DNA of 64,000 bases from Novosphingobium subterraneum. Its GTDB lineage: Bacteria > Pseudomonadota > Alphaproteobacteria > Sphingomonadales > Sphingomonadaceae. Positions 9,299 through 19,232 of this stretch are shown here, piece by piece (within the stretch, counting starts at the first letter, position 1; every line of letters begins with the position of its first letter). The stretch covers positions 1 through 64,000 of the forward strand of contig NZ_JRVC01000002.1 of assembly GCF_000807925.1 (NCBI RefSeq), given 5' to 3'. Under the pieces are notes generated by a model, which searched no databases, was not told the DNA's origin, and saw only the letters and a list, made by a program, of their open reading frames with translations. Made by a program: the position numbers and the translations under genes.

Positions 9299-10338
9299 GC
9301 CGCCGCGCGCTGCCCCACCTGTGCCGAAAGGCTGTGCTCGATCGCGCGCTTGTAGAAGTCGGCCAGGTTGGCGAGCACCGCCTTGGGGTCGTCGATGAAG
9401 TTGACCTTGTTGCGGAAATCGGCCGAACCGTGGAGGCCCCTGGTGTACCACCCGATGTGCTTGCGGGCCATTTTGACCCCGGTGACCGTCCCGTAGTGCT
9501 CCTGCATCGCCTCGTAGTGTTCGACGATCAGCGCATACTGTTCGGGGAGAGTTGGATCGGCCAGGCGCTCGCCCGTCTCCAGCCAGTGCATGACCTGGCC
9601 GAGCAGCCAAGGCCGCCCGTAGGACCCGCGCCCGATCATCACGCCATCGGCACCGCTCTGTTCGATCGCAGCGGCAACGTCCTCGATCCCGCAGATATCG
9701 CCATTTACGATGACCGGGATCGACACCGCGTCCTTCACGCTGCGCACGAAACCCCAGTCGGCATTGCCCTTGTACATCTGGTTGCGGGTGCGGCCGTGGA
9801 CCGTGATCATCTTCGCACCGATGTCTTCGGCAATCCGCGCGAGTTCCGGCGCGTTGAGGCTGTCATGGCACCAACCCATGCGCATCTTCACGGTCACCGG
9901 CACCTTCACCGCCTTGACCGTTGCCTCGATCAGGCGTGTGGCGAGCGGGATGTCACGCATGAGCGCGGAACCGGCATCACCATTGACCACCTTGCGCACC
10001 GGGCAGCCCATGTTGATGTCGATGATCGCCGCGCCCTGCTGCTCGACCAGCTTCGCCGCTTCGGCCATCTGCGCCGGGTCACAGCCCACCAGTTGCATCG
10101 AAACCGGCTCTTCCATCGCATGCCAGGCTGCCTTCTGGATCGACTGGCGCGTCTCGCGGATGGCAGCCGGGCTGGCGATCATCTCGGTCACGTTGAGACC
10201 CGAGCCGAAGCGACGCACGATCGTGCGGAACGGCAGGTCCGAAACCCCGGTCATCGGTGCGAGCACGACCGGGCAATCGACCGTTACAGGGCCGACCTTG
10301 ATGGGCTTGAGCACGGGCGGGACGGGAGCGTCGGACAT
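9295..10338 (-). CDS. dusB: tRNA-dihydrouridine synthase DusB
   Basis: This FMN enzyme reduces uridines in the D-loop of tRNA with NADPH. The roughly 347-residue protein has the flavin-binding start [14 protein letters not shown], the catalytic cysteine in [10 protein letters not shown], and VTVKMRMGW and TVHGRTR further on. Together these give the TIM-barrel order of DusB/Nifr3 proteins. The start is the ATG at 10338; a TTG three codons upstream is less likely. It is the first gene of the dusB-ntrBC unit, whose promoter must lie in the 103-base gap shared with divergent ispDF. Confidence 0.94.
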   Translation of the reverse strand: MSDAPVPPVLKPIKVGPVTVDCPVVLAPMTGVSDLPFRTIVRRFGSGLNVTEMIASPAAIRETRQSIQKAAWHAMEEPVSMQLVGCDPAQMAEAAKLVEQQGAAIIDINMGCPVRKVVNGDAGSALMRDIPLATRLIEATVKAVKVPVTVKMRMGWCHDSLNAPELARIAEDIGAKMITVHGRTRNQMYKGNADWGFVRSVKDAVSIPVIVNGDICGIEDVAAAIEQSGADGVMIGRGSYGRPWLLGQVMHWLETGERLADPTLPEQYALIVEHYEAMQEHYGTVTGVKMARKHIGWYTRGLHGSADFRNKVNFIDDPKAVLANLADFYKRAIEHSLSAQVGQRAAA

Positions 10339-10441
10339 CGGGATCAAATCTGCCTAAAAAACAGGCAGGCGCTTAGTCGATTACAGGTGAAACGGCAAGA
10401 CGGTTGCTCATCCGCCCCAAGCGCTGGTAGAGGCGCCGCGA

Positions 10442-11602
10442 ATGAGCGATCCCCTTCCCTCCCGCACCGGGCCGGTTGCCGCCGTCGTCGTGGCCGCGGG
10501 CAAGGGCTCGCGCACCGGCGGCAGCGTGCCCAAGCAGTTCGTCACATGGCGCGGAAAGCCTCTCGTCCGCCATTCGGTCGAAGCACTGGTGGAAGCGGGC
10601 ATCGCCCCGATCGTCGTCGCCATACCACAGGGCTTTGAGGCCGAGGCGGCGCAGGCGCTGTCGGGCCTTCCCGGCATCAGCTTCACGCACGGGGGCGCCA
10701 CGCGGCAGGAATCCGTCCGCCTCGCCCTGGAAACACTGCAGCACGACGCGCCCGCGCGCGTGCTGATCCACGACGCGGCACGCCCAGCTCTGCCACAGGC
10801 CGTGATCGCTTCACTTCTAGGCACTCTCGACCGTGGCCTCGCCGCGATCCCGGTCCTCCCCGTGGTCGACAGCATGATCCGCGGTATCGACCACGCGATG
10901 GCGCAAAAGGTCGTGCGCGAGGAACTCTACCGCGTCCAGACCCCGCAGGCCTTCGACTACGCCGCAATCCTCGCCGCGCACCAGGCGTGGACCGGCGAGC
11001 CCGACGCGGGCGACGATGCACAGGTTGCCGCCTCAGCCGGCATTAATGTGCTGCTTGCCAATGGCGACGAAGTTCTGCGCAAGATCACATTCGCCGCCGA
11101 CCTTGAGGAACAGGACATGACCCGATTGCCCCGCACCGGCATGGGCTTTGACGTGCATCGCCTGGTCGAGGGCGAGGAGCTTTGGCTCTGTGGCGTGAAG
11201 ATCGCGCACAGCAAGGGGCTGTCCGGCCATTCGGACGCCGACGTTGCAATCCATGCACTGGTCGATGCGCTGCTGGGCGCCGTGGCCATGGGCGATATCG
11301 GCGATCACTTCCCGCCATCCGACCCGCAGTGGAAAGGCGCATCGTCCGACCGCTTCCTCGCGCACGCTGCACGTCTCGTCCGGGAAGGCGGGTACGAGAT
11401 CGGCAACCTGGATGTCACGATTATCTGCGAGGCCCCGAAGATCGGGCCGCACAAGTTCGCGATGCGCGAGGCGCTTGCCCGGATTCTCGGGATTGACTCA
11501 AGTGCCGTCTCGGTCAAGGCGACGACTACGGAACGCCTTGGCCTTACCGGCCGGGGCGAAGGTATCGCGGCACAAGCGGTGGCGACGGTCGTCCCCCGCT
11601 GA
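10442..11602 (+). CDS. ispDF: Bifunctional IspD/IspF of the MEP isoprenoid pathway
   Basis: This single 386-residue chain carries two non-consecutive MEP-pathway enzymes. The N-terminal part is 4-diphosphocytidyl-2-C-methyl-D-erythritol synthase (Isp[26 protein letters not shown]). The C-terminal part is 2-C-methyl-D-erythritol 2,4-cyclodiphosphate synthase (Isp[40 protein letters not shown]). The junction lies near residue 222 ([14 protein letters not shown]). Such fusions are common in alphaproteobacteria. The ATG is preceded by GAGG nine to twelve bases upstream. The downstream genes follow closely on the same strand and may be co-transcribed. Confidence 0.96.
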   Translation: MSDPLPSRTGPVAAVVVAAGKGSRTGGSVPKQFVTWRGKPLVRHSVEALVEAGIAPIVVAIPQGFEAEAAQALSGLPGISFTHGGATRQESVRLALETLQHDAPARVLIHDAARPALPQAVIASLLGTLDRGLAAIPVLPVVDSMIRGIDHAMAQKVVREELYRVQTPQAFDYAAILAAHQAWTGEPDAGDDAQVAASAGINVLLANGDEVLRKITFAADLEEQDMTRLPRTGMGFDVHRLVEGEELWLCGVKIAHSKGLSGHSDADVAIHALVDALLGAVAMGDIGDHFPPSDPQWKGASSDRFLAHAARLVREGGYEIGNLDVTIICEAPKIGPHKFAMREALARILGIDSSAVSVKATTTERLGLTGRGEGIAAQAVATVVPR

Positions 11603-11622
11603 TCCGCAGGAGCAAAGACGTT

Positions 11623-12174
11623 ATGGTCTCTTCCCGTATTCTTTTCGGCGCGCTTGCAGGTGCAGCGCTCATGCAGGCCCAGATGGCGCAGGCCGCAACA
11701 GCAACGGCGCCTTGTCTCAGTGAAAGCGAAGTGACCGCGCTGGTCGGGTACGCCCTGCCCTCGGTCATCGATGGCACGATGAAGGGCTGCAAGCCGCACC
11801 TAGCCGCAAATGGCTACTTCGCCACCCGCGGCAGCGAATTCCTGAACCGCTATGCCGCGCGCAAGGATCAGAACTGGCCGCTCGCCAAATCCGCATTCCT
11901 CAAGCTTGGCGGTTCGAAGGACGCCAAGATGGCGGACATGATGCAGAACCTGCCCGACAATGCCGTCCAGCCCTTCGTCGAGGCGATGGTCAGCGAAATG
12001 GTCAGCGGCGAGATCAAGCCCGATCAGTGCACTGCTATCGAACGCGGCGTGCGCATTCTCTCGCCCCTTCCGCCGGAAAACACGGCAGAGCTGGTGACCT
12101 TCATCCTGGTCATGGCGGACAAGCCGAAGCCCGGCAAAGCCTCGTCGTTCCCGATCTGCAAGCCGGCGGCCTGA
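11623..12174 (+). CDS. Exported protein of unknown function
   Basis: I do not recognise the family. The 183-residue product begins with a clear signal peptide (hydrophobic core ILFGALAGAALM, likely cleavage after AQA), so it is probably periplasmic. Three cysteines lie in the mature part (PCLSESE, GCKPHL, QCTAIE) and a fourth near the C-terminus (ICKPAA), allowing two disulfides. The rest looks mostly helical. It has AGGAG ten bases before the ATG, begins 20 bases after ispDF, and is followed after three bases by pncC. Confidence 0.75.
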   Translation: MVSSRILFGALAGAALMQAQMAQAATATAPCLSESEVTALVGYALPSVIDGTMKGCKPHLAANGYFATRGSEFLNRYAARKDQNWPLAKSAFLKLGGSKDAKMADMMQNLPDNAVQPFVEAMVSEMVSGEIKPDQCTAIERGVRILSPLPPENTAELVTFILVMADKPKPGKASSFPICKPAA

Positions 12175-12177
12175 TCA

Positions 12178-12687
12178 ATGCCGATGGAAAGCCTGCTTCC
12201 TGAAGAAATTGGCGATCTTGCACGTCGCGTGATTGCCGAGAATGCCGCTCTCGGTCGCAAGGTCGCGGTAGCCGAAAGCTGCACCGGCGGGCTTGTCGCT
12301 GCGGCCCTTACCGAAGTCCCCGGCAGCTCCGCCGTGCTCGATCGCGGCTTCGTGACCTATTCGAACGAGGCCAAGAACCAGCTTCTCGGCGTATCGGAAG
12401 ATCTCATCGATACCTTCGGTGCAGTTTCGATCGCCGTCGCGTGGTCGATGGCGCAAGGGGCGCTCAAGAAGTCCGGGGCCGATGTCGCCGTGGCCATCAC
12501 GGGCGTGGCCGGGCCGGATGGTGGTTCGGAACAGAAGCCGGTCGGAACCGTCGTCTTTGCCTGCGCCAAGCGCGGCGAGGACCCCGAAGCAACCAACGCG
12601 GAGCTCAAACTGTTCGACAGCGCCAGCACGCGCGCCGAAGTGCGCTTTCAGGCGACGCTCACCGCGCTGGAACTCTTGCTGCCGTAA
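12178..12687 (+). CDS. pncC: Nicotinamide-nucleotide amidase (CinA C-terminal family)
   Basis: The protein is a 169-residue stand-alone CinA-C domain. It deamidates nicotinamide mononucleotide to nicotinic acid mononucleotide in pyridine-nucleotide recycling. Diagnostic motifs are AESCTGGLVAAALTEVPGSS, GFVTYSNEAK and ITGVAGPDGGS. There is no N-terminal CinA (MoCF-like) domain. The start is the ATG at 12178 or 12184. The 3-prime 40 bases overlap the end of the convergent Coq10/RatA-like gene. Confidence 0.92.
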   Translation: MPMESLLPEEIGDLARRVIAENAALGRKVAVAESCTGGLVAAALTEVPGSSAVLDRGFVTYSNEAKNQLLGVSEDLIDTFGAVSIAVAWSMAQGALKKSGADVAVAITGVAGPDGGSEQKPVGTVVFACAKRGEDPEATNAELKLFDSASTRAEVRFQATLTALELLLP

Positions 12688-13109
12688 AGCTGCTCGGCCC
12701 TCTTCTCGAACGCGGCGACCATCTTGCGGAACGCCGCGTCGAGATACTGCCCGGCGAGCTTTTCGAAGATCGCGCTGCGGAACGTGAAATCGACGCAGAA
12801 GTCGATCACGCACCCCCCGTCGGGCCCTTCCCGGAACGTCCAGTCGTTCTCGAGCCGCTTGAGCGGGCCGTCAATGTACTCGACCTTGATCGACCGCGGT
12901 CGGTCCTTGACCACGCGCGAGGTGAACTTCTCGCGCAGTGCGCTGAAGCCTACGAGCATGTCGGCGATCATCTCGCTATCGCTATCGGACTTGATCCGGG
13001 TGGCGACCACCCACGGCAGGAACTCCGCATAACGACGCACGTCGGCAACAAGGTCGAACATCTGTTCGGCCGACCATTGCAGCGTCCGGGTTTCGGTAAT
13101 CCTGGGCAA
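12648..13109 (-). CDS. Coq10/RatA-type START-domain protein
   Basis: This is a 153-residue START/polyketide-cyclase fold protein. Recognisable features are RITETRTLQWSAEQMFDLV at the N-terminus, the segment VRRYAEFLPWV, a middle beta region (PLKRLENDWTF) and the C-terminal helix DAAFRKMVAAFEKRAEQLYG. Relatives bind ubiquinone or its precursors (Coq10) or are labelled RatA; the sequence alone does not separate them. The best start is a TTG at 13109, just after the lipA stop. The open frame runs further into lipA without family sequence. It is probably co-transcribed with lipA. Confidence 0.85.
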   Translation of the reverse strand: MPRITETRTLQWSAEQMFDLVADVRRYAEFLPWVVATRIKSDSDSEMIADMLVGFSALREKFTSRVVKDRPRSIKVEYIDGPLKRLENDWTFREGPDGGCVIDFCVDFTFRSAIFEKLAGQYLDAAFRKMVAAFEKRAEQLYGSKSSSAVSVA

Positions 13110-13116
13110 GTCAGGC

Positions 13117-14055
13117 CTACATTCCGACCTTGGCAGCAGCCTTGGCCAACTGGGCATCGCGCGCGGCGCGCATCGCGCGGAAATCGTCGCCTGCGTGATA
13201 GCTGGAACGGGTCAGCGGGCTCGCCGCAACCTGCAGGAAGCCCTTGGCGCGCGCGATCGAGCCATACGCCTCGAATGCCTTCGGCGTAACAAAATCGATC
13301 ACCTTGGCGTGCTTCGGCGTCGGCTGCAGATATTGTCCCATGGTCAGGAAGTCGATCTGCGCTGAACGCATGTCGTCCATGACCTGGTGAACCTCGAGGC
13401 GCTCTTCACCAAGGCCCAGCATGATCCCCGACTTGGTGAAGATGCGCGGATCGTGGCGCTTGACCTGCTCGAGCAAACGCAATGACGCATAATAGCGCGC
13501 GCCTGGACGGATCGTCGGATAGAGGCGGGGGACCGTCTCGAGATTGTGATTGTAGACGTCCGGCCCCGCCTCGACGATCGATTCGACGGCCGCTTCCATC
13601 TTGTTGCGGAAATCGGGCGTCAGGATCTCGATCGTGGTGTTGGGTGTGAGCTCGCGCAGAGCCTTGATCACCTTGACGAAGTGGCCGGCACCGCCGTCGG
13701 GCAGGTCGTCCCGGTCGACCGAGGTGATGACGATGTGCTCAAGCCCCATCTTCGCCGCAGCCGTCGCCACGTTCATCGGCTCCATCGGATCGACAGCGCG
13801 CGGCATCCCGGTCTTCACGTTGCAGAACGCACAGGCGCGGGTGCAGACCTCGCCGAGAATCATCACCGTGGCGTGCTTCTTGGTCCAGCATTCGCCGATG
13901 TTCGGGCAGGCCGCTTCCTCGCACACGGTGTTCAGCCCGAGTTCGCGCATGAGGGCGCGAGTCTCGCCATAGCCCTTGCTGGTCGGAGCCTTGACGCGGA
14001 TCCAGTCGGGCTTGCGCTGGCGTTCGGGGCGGAGATTCTGGGCCGGTTCGGTCAT
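13117..14055 (-). CDS. lipA: Lipoyl synthase
   Basis: LipA is a radical SAM enzyme that inserts two sulfurs into octanoyl groups on lipoyl domains of pyruvate and 2-oxoglutarate dehydrogenases. Both iron-sulfur sites are visible: the auxiliary cluster C-x4-C-x5-C ([12 protein letters not shown]) and the SAM cluster C-x3-C-x2-C (CTRACAFC). The C-terminal RSSYHA serine motif is present. The 312-residue length is standard. I use the ATG at 14055 (MTEPAQNL); a longer frame begins at 14097 but would nearly abut the divergent carbonic anhydrase start. Confidence 0.96.
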   Translation of the reverse strand: MTEPAQNLRPERQRKPDWIRVKAPTSKGYGETRALMRELGLNTVCEEAACPNIGECWTKKHATVMILGEVCTRACAFCNVKTGMPRAVDPMEPMNVATAAAKMGLEHIVITSVDRDDLPDGGAGHFVKVIKALRELTPNTTIEILTPDFRNKMEAAVESIVEAGPDVYNHNLETVPRLYPTIRPGARYYASLRLLEQVKRHDPRIFTKSGIMLGLGEERLEVHQVMDDMRSAQIDFLTMGQYLQPTPKHAKVIDFVTPKAFEAYGSIARAKGFLQVAASPLTRSSYHAGDDFRAMRAARDAQLAKAAAKVGM

Positions 14056-14121
14056 GGCGCCCAGATAAGCCGTTACGCCAGCACTTGAAAGACCCAATCT
14101 ATGTGGTCATTAGCTCAGGCC

Positions 14122-14772
14122 ATGACCCAGGCATCTCCCGAACTCGACCGCCTCATTGCAGGCTATCGCCGCTTCCGCGAAAGCGGCTGGACCCCGAAGC
14201 TTGAGCGCTGGCGCGAACTGCGCGAGGGTCAGGAACCGCAGGTGATGATCATTGCCTGCTCCGATAGCCGGGTCGATCCGGCACAGATCTTCGATGTCGA
14301 TCCGGGCGAAATCTTCGTGGTCCGCAACGTGGCGGCTATGGTGCCCCCGTTCGAAACCAATCCCGGCCATCACGGCGTCTCGGCGGCGCTTGAATTCGCG
14401 GTACAGGTGCTGAAGGTCAAGGAAGTCGTGGTCATGGGCCACGGCATGTGCGGCGGCTGCAAGGCAGCCCTGACACAGAGCCTCAAGGGCACTGAGCCGG
14501 GTGAAGGCGGCTTTGTGGCTGACTGGATTTCACTGCTCGACGATGCACGAGAGGACGTCGTCTCGCACTTCGGGACCGAAGGACATGAAGCCGAGCGGGC
14601 GATGGAGCAGGCCGGCGTTCGTGCCAGCCTTGCCAACCTGCGCACATTCCCGTGCGTTCGCCGCAAGGAGGCGAGCGGCGAGCTCAAGCTTCGCGGTGCA
14701 TTCTTCGCGATTTCAGACGGCGTGCTGCATGTGCTGGACGAACCCAGCGGAGCATTCGCTCCGGTCAACTGA
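14122..14772 (+). CDS. Beta-class carbonic anhydrase
   Basis: A zinc enzyme that interconverts carbon dioxide and bicarbonate in the cytosol. The zinc ligands and active-site residues are clear: CSDSR (Cys, Asp, Arg) and HGMCGGC (His, Cys). The 216-residue length fits the beta class. The start at 14122 gives the family-like beginning before LDRLIAGYRRFR; an ATG at 14101 is an alternative and would add seven residues. The divergent start of lipA is only 45-66 bases away, so the two promoters must overlap. A strong hairpin follows the gene. Confidence 0.93.
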   Translation: MTQASPELDRLIAGYRRFRESGWTPKLERWRELREGQEPQVMIIACSDSRVDPAQIFDVDPGEIFVVRNVAAMVPPFETNPGHHGVSAALEFAVQVLKVKEVVVMGHGMCGGCKAALTQSLKGTEPGEGGFVADWISLLDDAREDVVSHFGTEGHEAERAMEQAGVRASLANLRTFPCVRRKEASGELKLRGAFFAISDGVLHVLDEPSGAFAPVN

Positions 14773-14794
14773 CCACGGCAATCGCTCCAGAAGC

Positions 14795-14826
14795 AAAAAA
14801 GGGCGGCCTGCGAAGGCCGCCCTTTT
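14795..14826. terminator. Bidirectional intrinsic terminator
   Basis: Arms GGGCGGCCT and AGGCCGCCC enclose the loop GCGA. A run of A precedes the stem and TTTT follows it, so the structure can terminate the carbonic anhydrase gene on the plus strand and the exported protein gene on the minus strand. Confidence 0.9.
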
Positions 14827-14847
14827 CGTTTGCCAGAAGCCTCAGGC

Positions 14848-16158
14848 TTACTTTGCCTGGGTGTTGGCGAAAGCCAGCCACAGGCGGCCGAGCGTTGCAC
14901 GGGCGCCGCCGACTTGGGCAAAGGTCGCCTTGGCGTCGGCGAACTTGTCCTGGTCGAGCTGCGCGATGCCGAGGCGAGTCAGGGCACGGTCCTTGTCGAT
15001 GCCACCCTTTTCGATGGCCATCTTGTAGAACTCTTCCGCCTTGGCGGCTTCGTCGTACGAAAGGTACGCATCGGCCATGGCCATCGGGCTCTTGCCGTCC
15101 TTGGCAGCGCGGGCTTCCTTGTCCAGCGCCGGGAGCGAGGCCTTGTCAGGCGCGATGCGGCCCTTGGCCTGCGAGATGGCGTCCGTGACGAAAGCATCGT
15201 TCGCCTTCAGCACGCCGGCCTGCACGCCCATGTTGGCAACCTTCAGCACTTCGCCCGGCAGACGACGCGGGTCAGCTGCTTCGATGTACTCGACGTATTC
15301 GCGCTCGACGTACTTCGGATCGTTCTGGAAACCGCCCGAACGCATCAGCAGACGGCCTAGGTCCAACGACTCCTGGTTGGTGAACTGGCTGAACTCGCGA
15401 ACCAGCTGACCGGCACCGAGCCAGTTCAGCGGGGTCGGGTTGTTTTCCACCATCAGGGTCGACCATTCGATCGCCTGCGGCCCGAGCTTGTTCTTGTAGG
15501 CAATCAGGTTTGCACGCTTGAACCAGCCTTCGGGCACTTCGGCACCGGCTGCCTTGCGCGCATCCAGTGCCATCTTCAGCGCGGTCAGCGCTTCAGCGTT
15601 CTGGCCCTGCTGCGAGTACGAGTCCGCCAGCAGCTCGGCTGCCGTATCGTCCTTGTAGTTCGCCTGGACAACCGGGGTCAGCGCCTTGACGGCGGTGGCG
15701 TAGTCCTTGTTCGAATAGGCGAAGTTGCCGAGGTAGAACTGGTACTCGGTCACGTTCGCCGCCGGAACCTGCCCGCTGTCGAGCATGTTCTGGATGCCGC
15801 GCTGGCGCATCGCGATGTCGTTCAGCGTACCGCCGATGCTGACAGCCCACCCGCCTGCCGCCATGCGGTCGAGCGGTGTCTTGATCGCTGCTTCGGCAGC
15901 AGCGAGTTCAGCCGGAGCGTTGGCCAGCAGCGCCTTCTGCGCAGCGGCATCGGCACCCTTCTTCTTGGCTTCATCAAGCGCGGTCACGGTCTTCTGGATC
16001 GGGCCGGCAGCGGCCACGAATTCCTTCGAGTAGCTGGCCTTCTCGGCCTTGGCTTCCTTTTCCTTGGCGAATGCCGCGGTCGACGTGACCGACAGTGCGC
16101 CGGCCGAAAGCGCGAGGGCCATCGCCGTCTTGCCAATCAGTCCGAAAGTAGCACGCAT
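14848..16158 (-). CDS. Exported TPR-like repeat protein of unknown function
   Basis: This 436-residue protein starts with a strong signal peptide (MRATFGLIGKTAMALALSAG, cleavage near AFA) followed by a lysine/glutamate/alanine-rich stretch. The remainder is alpha-helical with tetratricopeptide-like pairs, for example NFAYSNKDYATAVKALTPVV and YSQQGQNAEALTALKMAL, and near the C-terminus YLSYDEAAKAEEFYKMAIEKGG. It is probably periplasmic and likely mediates protein contacts. I do not recognise a named family. The start at 16158 is chosen because the signal peptide begins there; the frame is open to 16239. Confidence 0.82.
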   Translation of the reverse strand: MRATFGLIGKTAMALALSAGALSVTSTAAFAKEKEAKAEKASYSKEFVAAAGPIQKTVTALDEAKKKGADAAAQKALLANAPAELAAAEAAIKTPLDRMAAGGWAVSIGGTLNDIAMRQRGIQNMLDSGQVPAANVTEYQFYLGNFAYSNKDYATAVKALTPVVQANYKDDTAAELLADSYSQQGQNAEALTALKMALDARKAAGAEVPEGWFKRANLIAYKNKLGPQAIEWSTLMVENNPTPLNWLGAGQLVREFSQFTNQESLDLGRLLMRSGGFQNDPKYVEREYVEYIEAADPRRLPGEVLKVANMGVQAGVLKANDAFVTDAISQAKGRIAPDKASLPALDKEARAAKDGKSPMAMADAYLSYDEAAKAEEFYKMAIEKGGIDKDRALTRLGIAQLDQDKFADAKATFAQVGGARATLGRLWLAFANTQAK

Positions 16159-16475
16159 AGAAATCGTCTCCTGTTCGACCGGATGCGTCTGGCGGAAGCG
16201 ACCCTGCCCCGACACCTTCGCACCCCGGTGTCCTCTCACCTCTGGTCGATCCCGCTAGTGGCGCGGAATTGGGCCCTTGGCAACGGTTTGCGCACTATCC
16301 TTTTCACGGTGAACGCCATTTGAATGGCGTCTCGTCCGAATATTCATGCATCTGGTCGCAGGTGTGGAAAACCGGCTTCGTTTCAGGCCCACCGTGGCCC
16401 GATTGCTGGCTATCGTGCGGCAATTGGCCTAGGGCCATCTTTCATCCCTTGTAGCTATAACGAAAAGCAGTTCCC
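16159..16475. other. 317-base divergent intergenic region before gyrA
   Basis: No convincing gene is present. The short open frames here lack family features or a ribosome-binding site. The region must hold promoters for the exported TPR-like gene (minus) and gyrA (plus). The one clear structure is a perfect dyad at 16313-16330, listed separately. No riboswitch or small-RNA signature is evident by eye. Confidence 0.6.
16313..16330. promoter_or_regulatory. Perfect dyad upstream of gyrA (candidate operator)
   Basis: ACGCCATTTGAATGGCGT has eight-base arms separated by TG. It lies about 146 bases upstream of the gyrA start and 155 bases from the divergent exported-protein start. The size and symmetry suit a dimeric repressor or activator. 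A small RNA hairpin is possible, but there is no T-tract. Confidence 0.4.
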
Positions 16476-19232
16476 GTGAGCGACGACACCACGATCATCG
16501 ACCCCCCAGTCCCCGCCCCGGAAGGCGAGTTCCAGCGGATCGACATCGTCGACGAGATGAAGACCAGCTACCTCGATTACGCGATGAGCGTGATCGTCAG
16601 TCGCGCGCTGCCCGATGTGCGCGATGGCCTGAAGCCGGTCCACCGTCGCATCCTGTGGACCAGCCACGAAAACGGCTTCGTCTCGACCAAGGCCTATCGC
16701 AAGTCCGCCCGTATCGTCGGCGATTGCATGGGCAAGTATCACCCGCACGGCGACGCCGCGATCTATGATGCCCTTGCGCGCATGACGCAGGACTGGTCGA
16801 TGCGCCTGCCGCTGATCGATGGGCAAGGCAACTTCGGCTCGATGGACCCCGATCCGCCGGCCTCGATGCGCTACACCGAAGCGCGCCTTGCCAAGGTCGC
16901 GGATTCGCTGCTCGGCGATATCGAGAAGGACACGGTCGACTTCATCCCGAACTACGACGGGTCGGAGCATGAGCCGCAGGTCCTGCCCGCGCGCTTCCCC
17001 AACCTGCTGGTCAACGGCGCGGGTGGCATCGCCGTCGGCATGGCCACGAACATTCCGCCGCACAACCTCGGCGAAGTGATCGACGGCTGCCTTGCCTACA
17101 TGGACAACCCGCTGATCTCGATCGACGAGCTGATCCAGATCATTCCAGGGCCGGACTTCCCGACTGCCCCGCTGATCCTCGGCACCGCGGGCGCCCGCAA
17201 GGCCTACCATGAAGGCCGCGGCTCGATCATCATGCGCGCCCGCCACCAGATCGAGGAAGGCCGGGGCGATCGCCGCTCGATCGTGCTCACCTCGATCCCC
17301 TATCAGGTCGGCAAGTCCGGCCTTGTCGAAAAGATCGCCGAAGCCGCCAAGGACAAGCGGATCGAGGGCATTTCCGACATTCGCGACGAATCCAACCGCG
17401 AAGGCGTGCGCGTCGTCATCGATCTCAAGCGCGATGCTACGCCCGAAGTCGTCCTCAACCAGATCTGGCGCAACACCCCTGCGCAATCGAGCTTCCCGGC
17501 CAACATGCTCGCCATCCGTGGCGGCCGTCCGGAAGTCCTCAACCTCAAGGACATCATCGAAGCCTTCGTCCGCTTCCGCGAAGAGGTCATCACCCGCCGC
17601 ACCAAGTTCGAACTGAACAAGGCGCGCGATCGGGCGCATATCCTGCTCGGCCTCGTCATCGCGGTGACCAACCTCGATGAAGTCGTGCGCATCATCCGTG
17701 GCTCGCCGAACCCCGCCACGGCGCGCGAAACCCTGCTCGCCCGCGAATGGCCGATGGGCGAGATCGCGCAGTACATCAAGCTGGTCGAAGCCATCGAAGA
17801 CATCGGCGTGGCCGATGCTGCCACCTATCGCCTGTCCGAAATCCAGGTCCGCGCCATCCTCGACCTGCGCCTCCACCGCCTGACCGCTCTGGGCCGGGAT
17901 GAGATCGGTGAAGAACTCGAAGGCCTCGCCACCGCGATTGCCGAATACCTCTCGATCCTGGCTGACCGCGTGAAGCTTTACGGCGTCATGCGCCAGGAAC
18001 TGCTCGAAGTCCGTCAGGCCTTCGCCACGCCGCGCCGCTCGGAATTGACCGCGCCTGCCGATGGCATCGAAGACGAAGACCTGATCGAGCGCGAGGACAT
18101 GGTCGTCACCATCACGCTTGACGGCTATATCAAGCGCACGCCGCTCTCCACCTTCCGCGCCCAGAACCGGGGCGGCAAGGGCCGGTCGGGCATGGCGACG
18201 AAGGACGAGGATGCCGTGGCGACGATGTTCGTCACCAGCACCCACACTCCGGTCCTGTTCTTCTCGACTGCGGGCAAGGTCTATCGCCTCAAGGTCTGGC
18301 GCCTGCCCGAAGGGGGGCCGACCACGCGTGGCCGCCCCGTGATCAACATGCTTCCGGCGCTCGACAAGGACGAGACCATCGCCACCGTGCTGCCGCTGCC
18401 GGAAGACGAGGCGGAATGGGGCAAGCTTTCGGTCGTCTTCGCCACGGCCAAGGGCAATGTCCGCCGCAACTCGATGGATGCCTTCGCCAACATTCCGTCG
18501 AACGGCAAGTTCGCGATGAAGTTCGATGAAGACAGCGACGATCGCCTGATCGGCGTCGCCCTGCTCGAAGCAACGGACGACGTGCTGCTCGCTACCCGCG
18601 CCGGGAAGGCCATTCGCTTCGCAGGCGACGAAGTCCGAGAATTCACCAGCCGCACCTCCACCGGCGTGCGCGGCATGACGCTTAAGGGCGACGACGAGGT
18701 CATCTCGCTGTCGATCCTGCACCGCGTCGGCACCACGCCTGACGAGCGCGAGGACTACGTCCGCTTCGCACCCTGGAAGGGCGAGAAGGAAGGCGAACCG
18801 GCCTTGTCGGCCGAGCGCTATGCCGAACTTCAGGCACGCGAACAGTTCATCCTTACCGTCTGCGCCAATGGCTACGGCAAGATGTCCTCGGCCTATGAAT
18901 ACCGCCGCACCGGACGTGGCGGTCAGGGCATCACCAATATCGACAACATTGCCCGCAACGGCCCGGTCGTGGCCAGCTTCCCGGCGACGCAGGCCGACCA
19001 GCTCATGCTCGTCACCGATCAGGCCAAGCTGATCCGCCTGCCGCTCGATTCGCTTCGCGTGATCGGTCGCGGCTCGGCGGGCGTGCGCCTGTTCAACGTC
19101 TCGGGCGACGAACATGTCGTCAGCGCCGTGCGTCTTGCCGAAGGCGAAGGCGAGGATGCCGAGACGACCGAGCCCAGCAGCGGCGATGAAAGCGCACCCC
19201 CCGCCGCACCGGAAGACGGCACCGCCGAATGA
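16476..19232 (+). CDS. gyrA: DNA gyrase subunit A
   Basis: Subunit A of the type II topoisomerase that introduces negative supercoils. The 918 residues contain the breakage-reunion domain with [20 protein letters not shown], the quinolone-determining region around [17 protein letters not shown] and the catalytic Tyr133 (MRYTE), then the beta-pinwheel domain with the GyrA box QNRGGKG, which distinguishes it from ParC. The position equivalent to E. coli Ser83 is Ala94, while the Asp87 equivalent (Asp98) is kept. The C-terminal tail is acidic. The start codon is GTG. The stop overlaps the next gene as ATGA. A very long antisense open frame here is a codon-bias artefact. Confidence 0.97.
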   Translation: MSDDTTIIDPPVPAPEGEFQRIDIVDEMKTSYLDYAMSVIVSRALPDVRDGLKPVHRRILWTSHENGFVSTKAYRKSARIVGDCMGKYHPHGDAAIYDALARMTQDWSMRLPLIDGQGNFGSMDPDPPASMRYTEARLAKVADSLLGDIEKDTVDFIPNYDGSEHEPQVLPARFPNLLVNGAGGIAVGMATNIPPHNLGEVIDGCLAYMDNPLISIDELIQIIPGPDFPTAPLILGTAGARKAYHEGRGSIIMRARHQIEEGRGDRRSIVLTSIPYQVGKSGLVEKIAEAAKDKRIEGISDIRDESNREGVRVVIDLKRDATPEVVLNQIWRNTPAQSSFPANMLAIRGGRPEVLNLKDIIEAFVRFREEVITRRTKFELNKARDRAHILLGLVIAVTNLDEVVRIIRGSPNPATARETLLAREWPMGEIAQYIKLVEAIEDIGVADAATYRLSEIQVRAILDLRLHRLTALGRDEIGEELEGLATAIAEYLSILADRVKLYGVMRQELLEVRQAFATPRRSELTAPADGIEDEDLIEREDMVVTITLDGYIKRTPLSTFRAQNRGGKGRSGMATKDEDAVATMFVTSTHTPVLFFSTAGKVYRLKVWRLPEGGPTTRGRPVINMLPALDKDETIATVLPLPEDEAEWGKLSVVFATAKGNVRRNSMDAFANIPSNGKFAMKFDEDSDDRLIGVALLEATDDVLLATRAGKAIRFAGDEVREFTSRTSTGVRGMTLKGDDEVISLSILHRVGTTPDEREDYVRFAPWKGEKEGEPALSAERYAELQAREQFILTVCANGYGKMSSAYEYRRTGRGGQGITNIDNIARNGPVVASFPATQADQLMLVTDQAKLIRLPLDSLRVIGRGSAGVRLFNVSGDEHVVSAVRLAEGEGEDAETTEPSSGDESAPPAAPEDGTAE

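Noticed and set aside
16159-16475. Short open frame at 16269-16454 as a small gene before gyrA
   Set aside because: It has no ribosome-binding site and no recognisable pattern, and it overlaps the candidate operator dyad.
16455-19115. 886-codon open frame antisense to gyrA
   Set aside because: Long antisense frames are common in GC-rich genes with strong third-position bias; the translation is rich in Arg, Gly, Ala and Asp, has no recognisable domains, and the sense strand is clearly gyrA.
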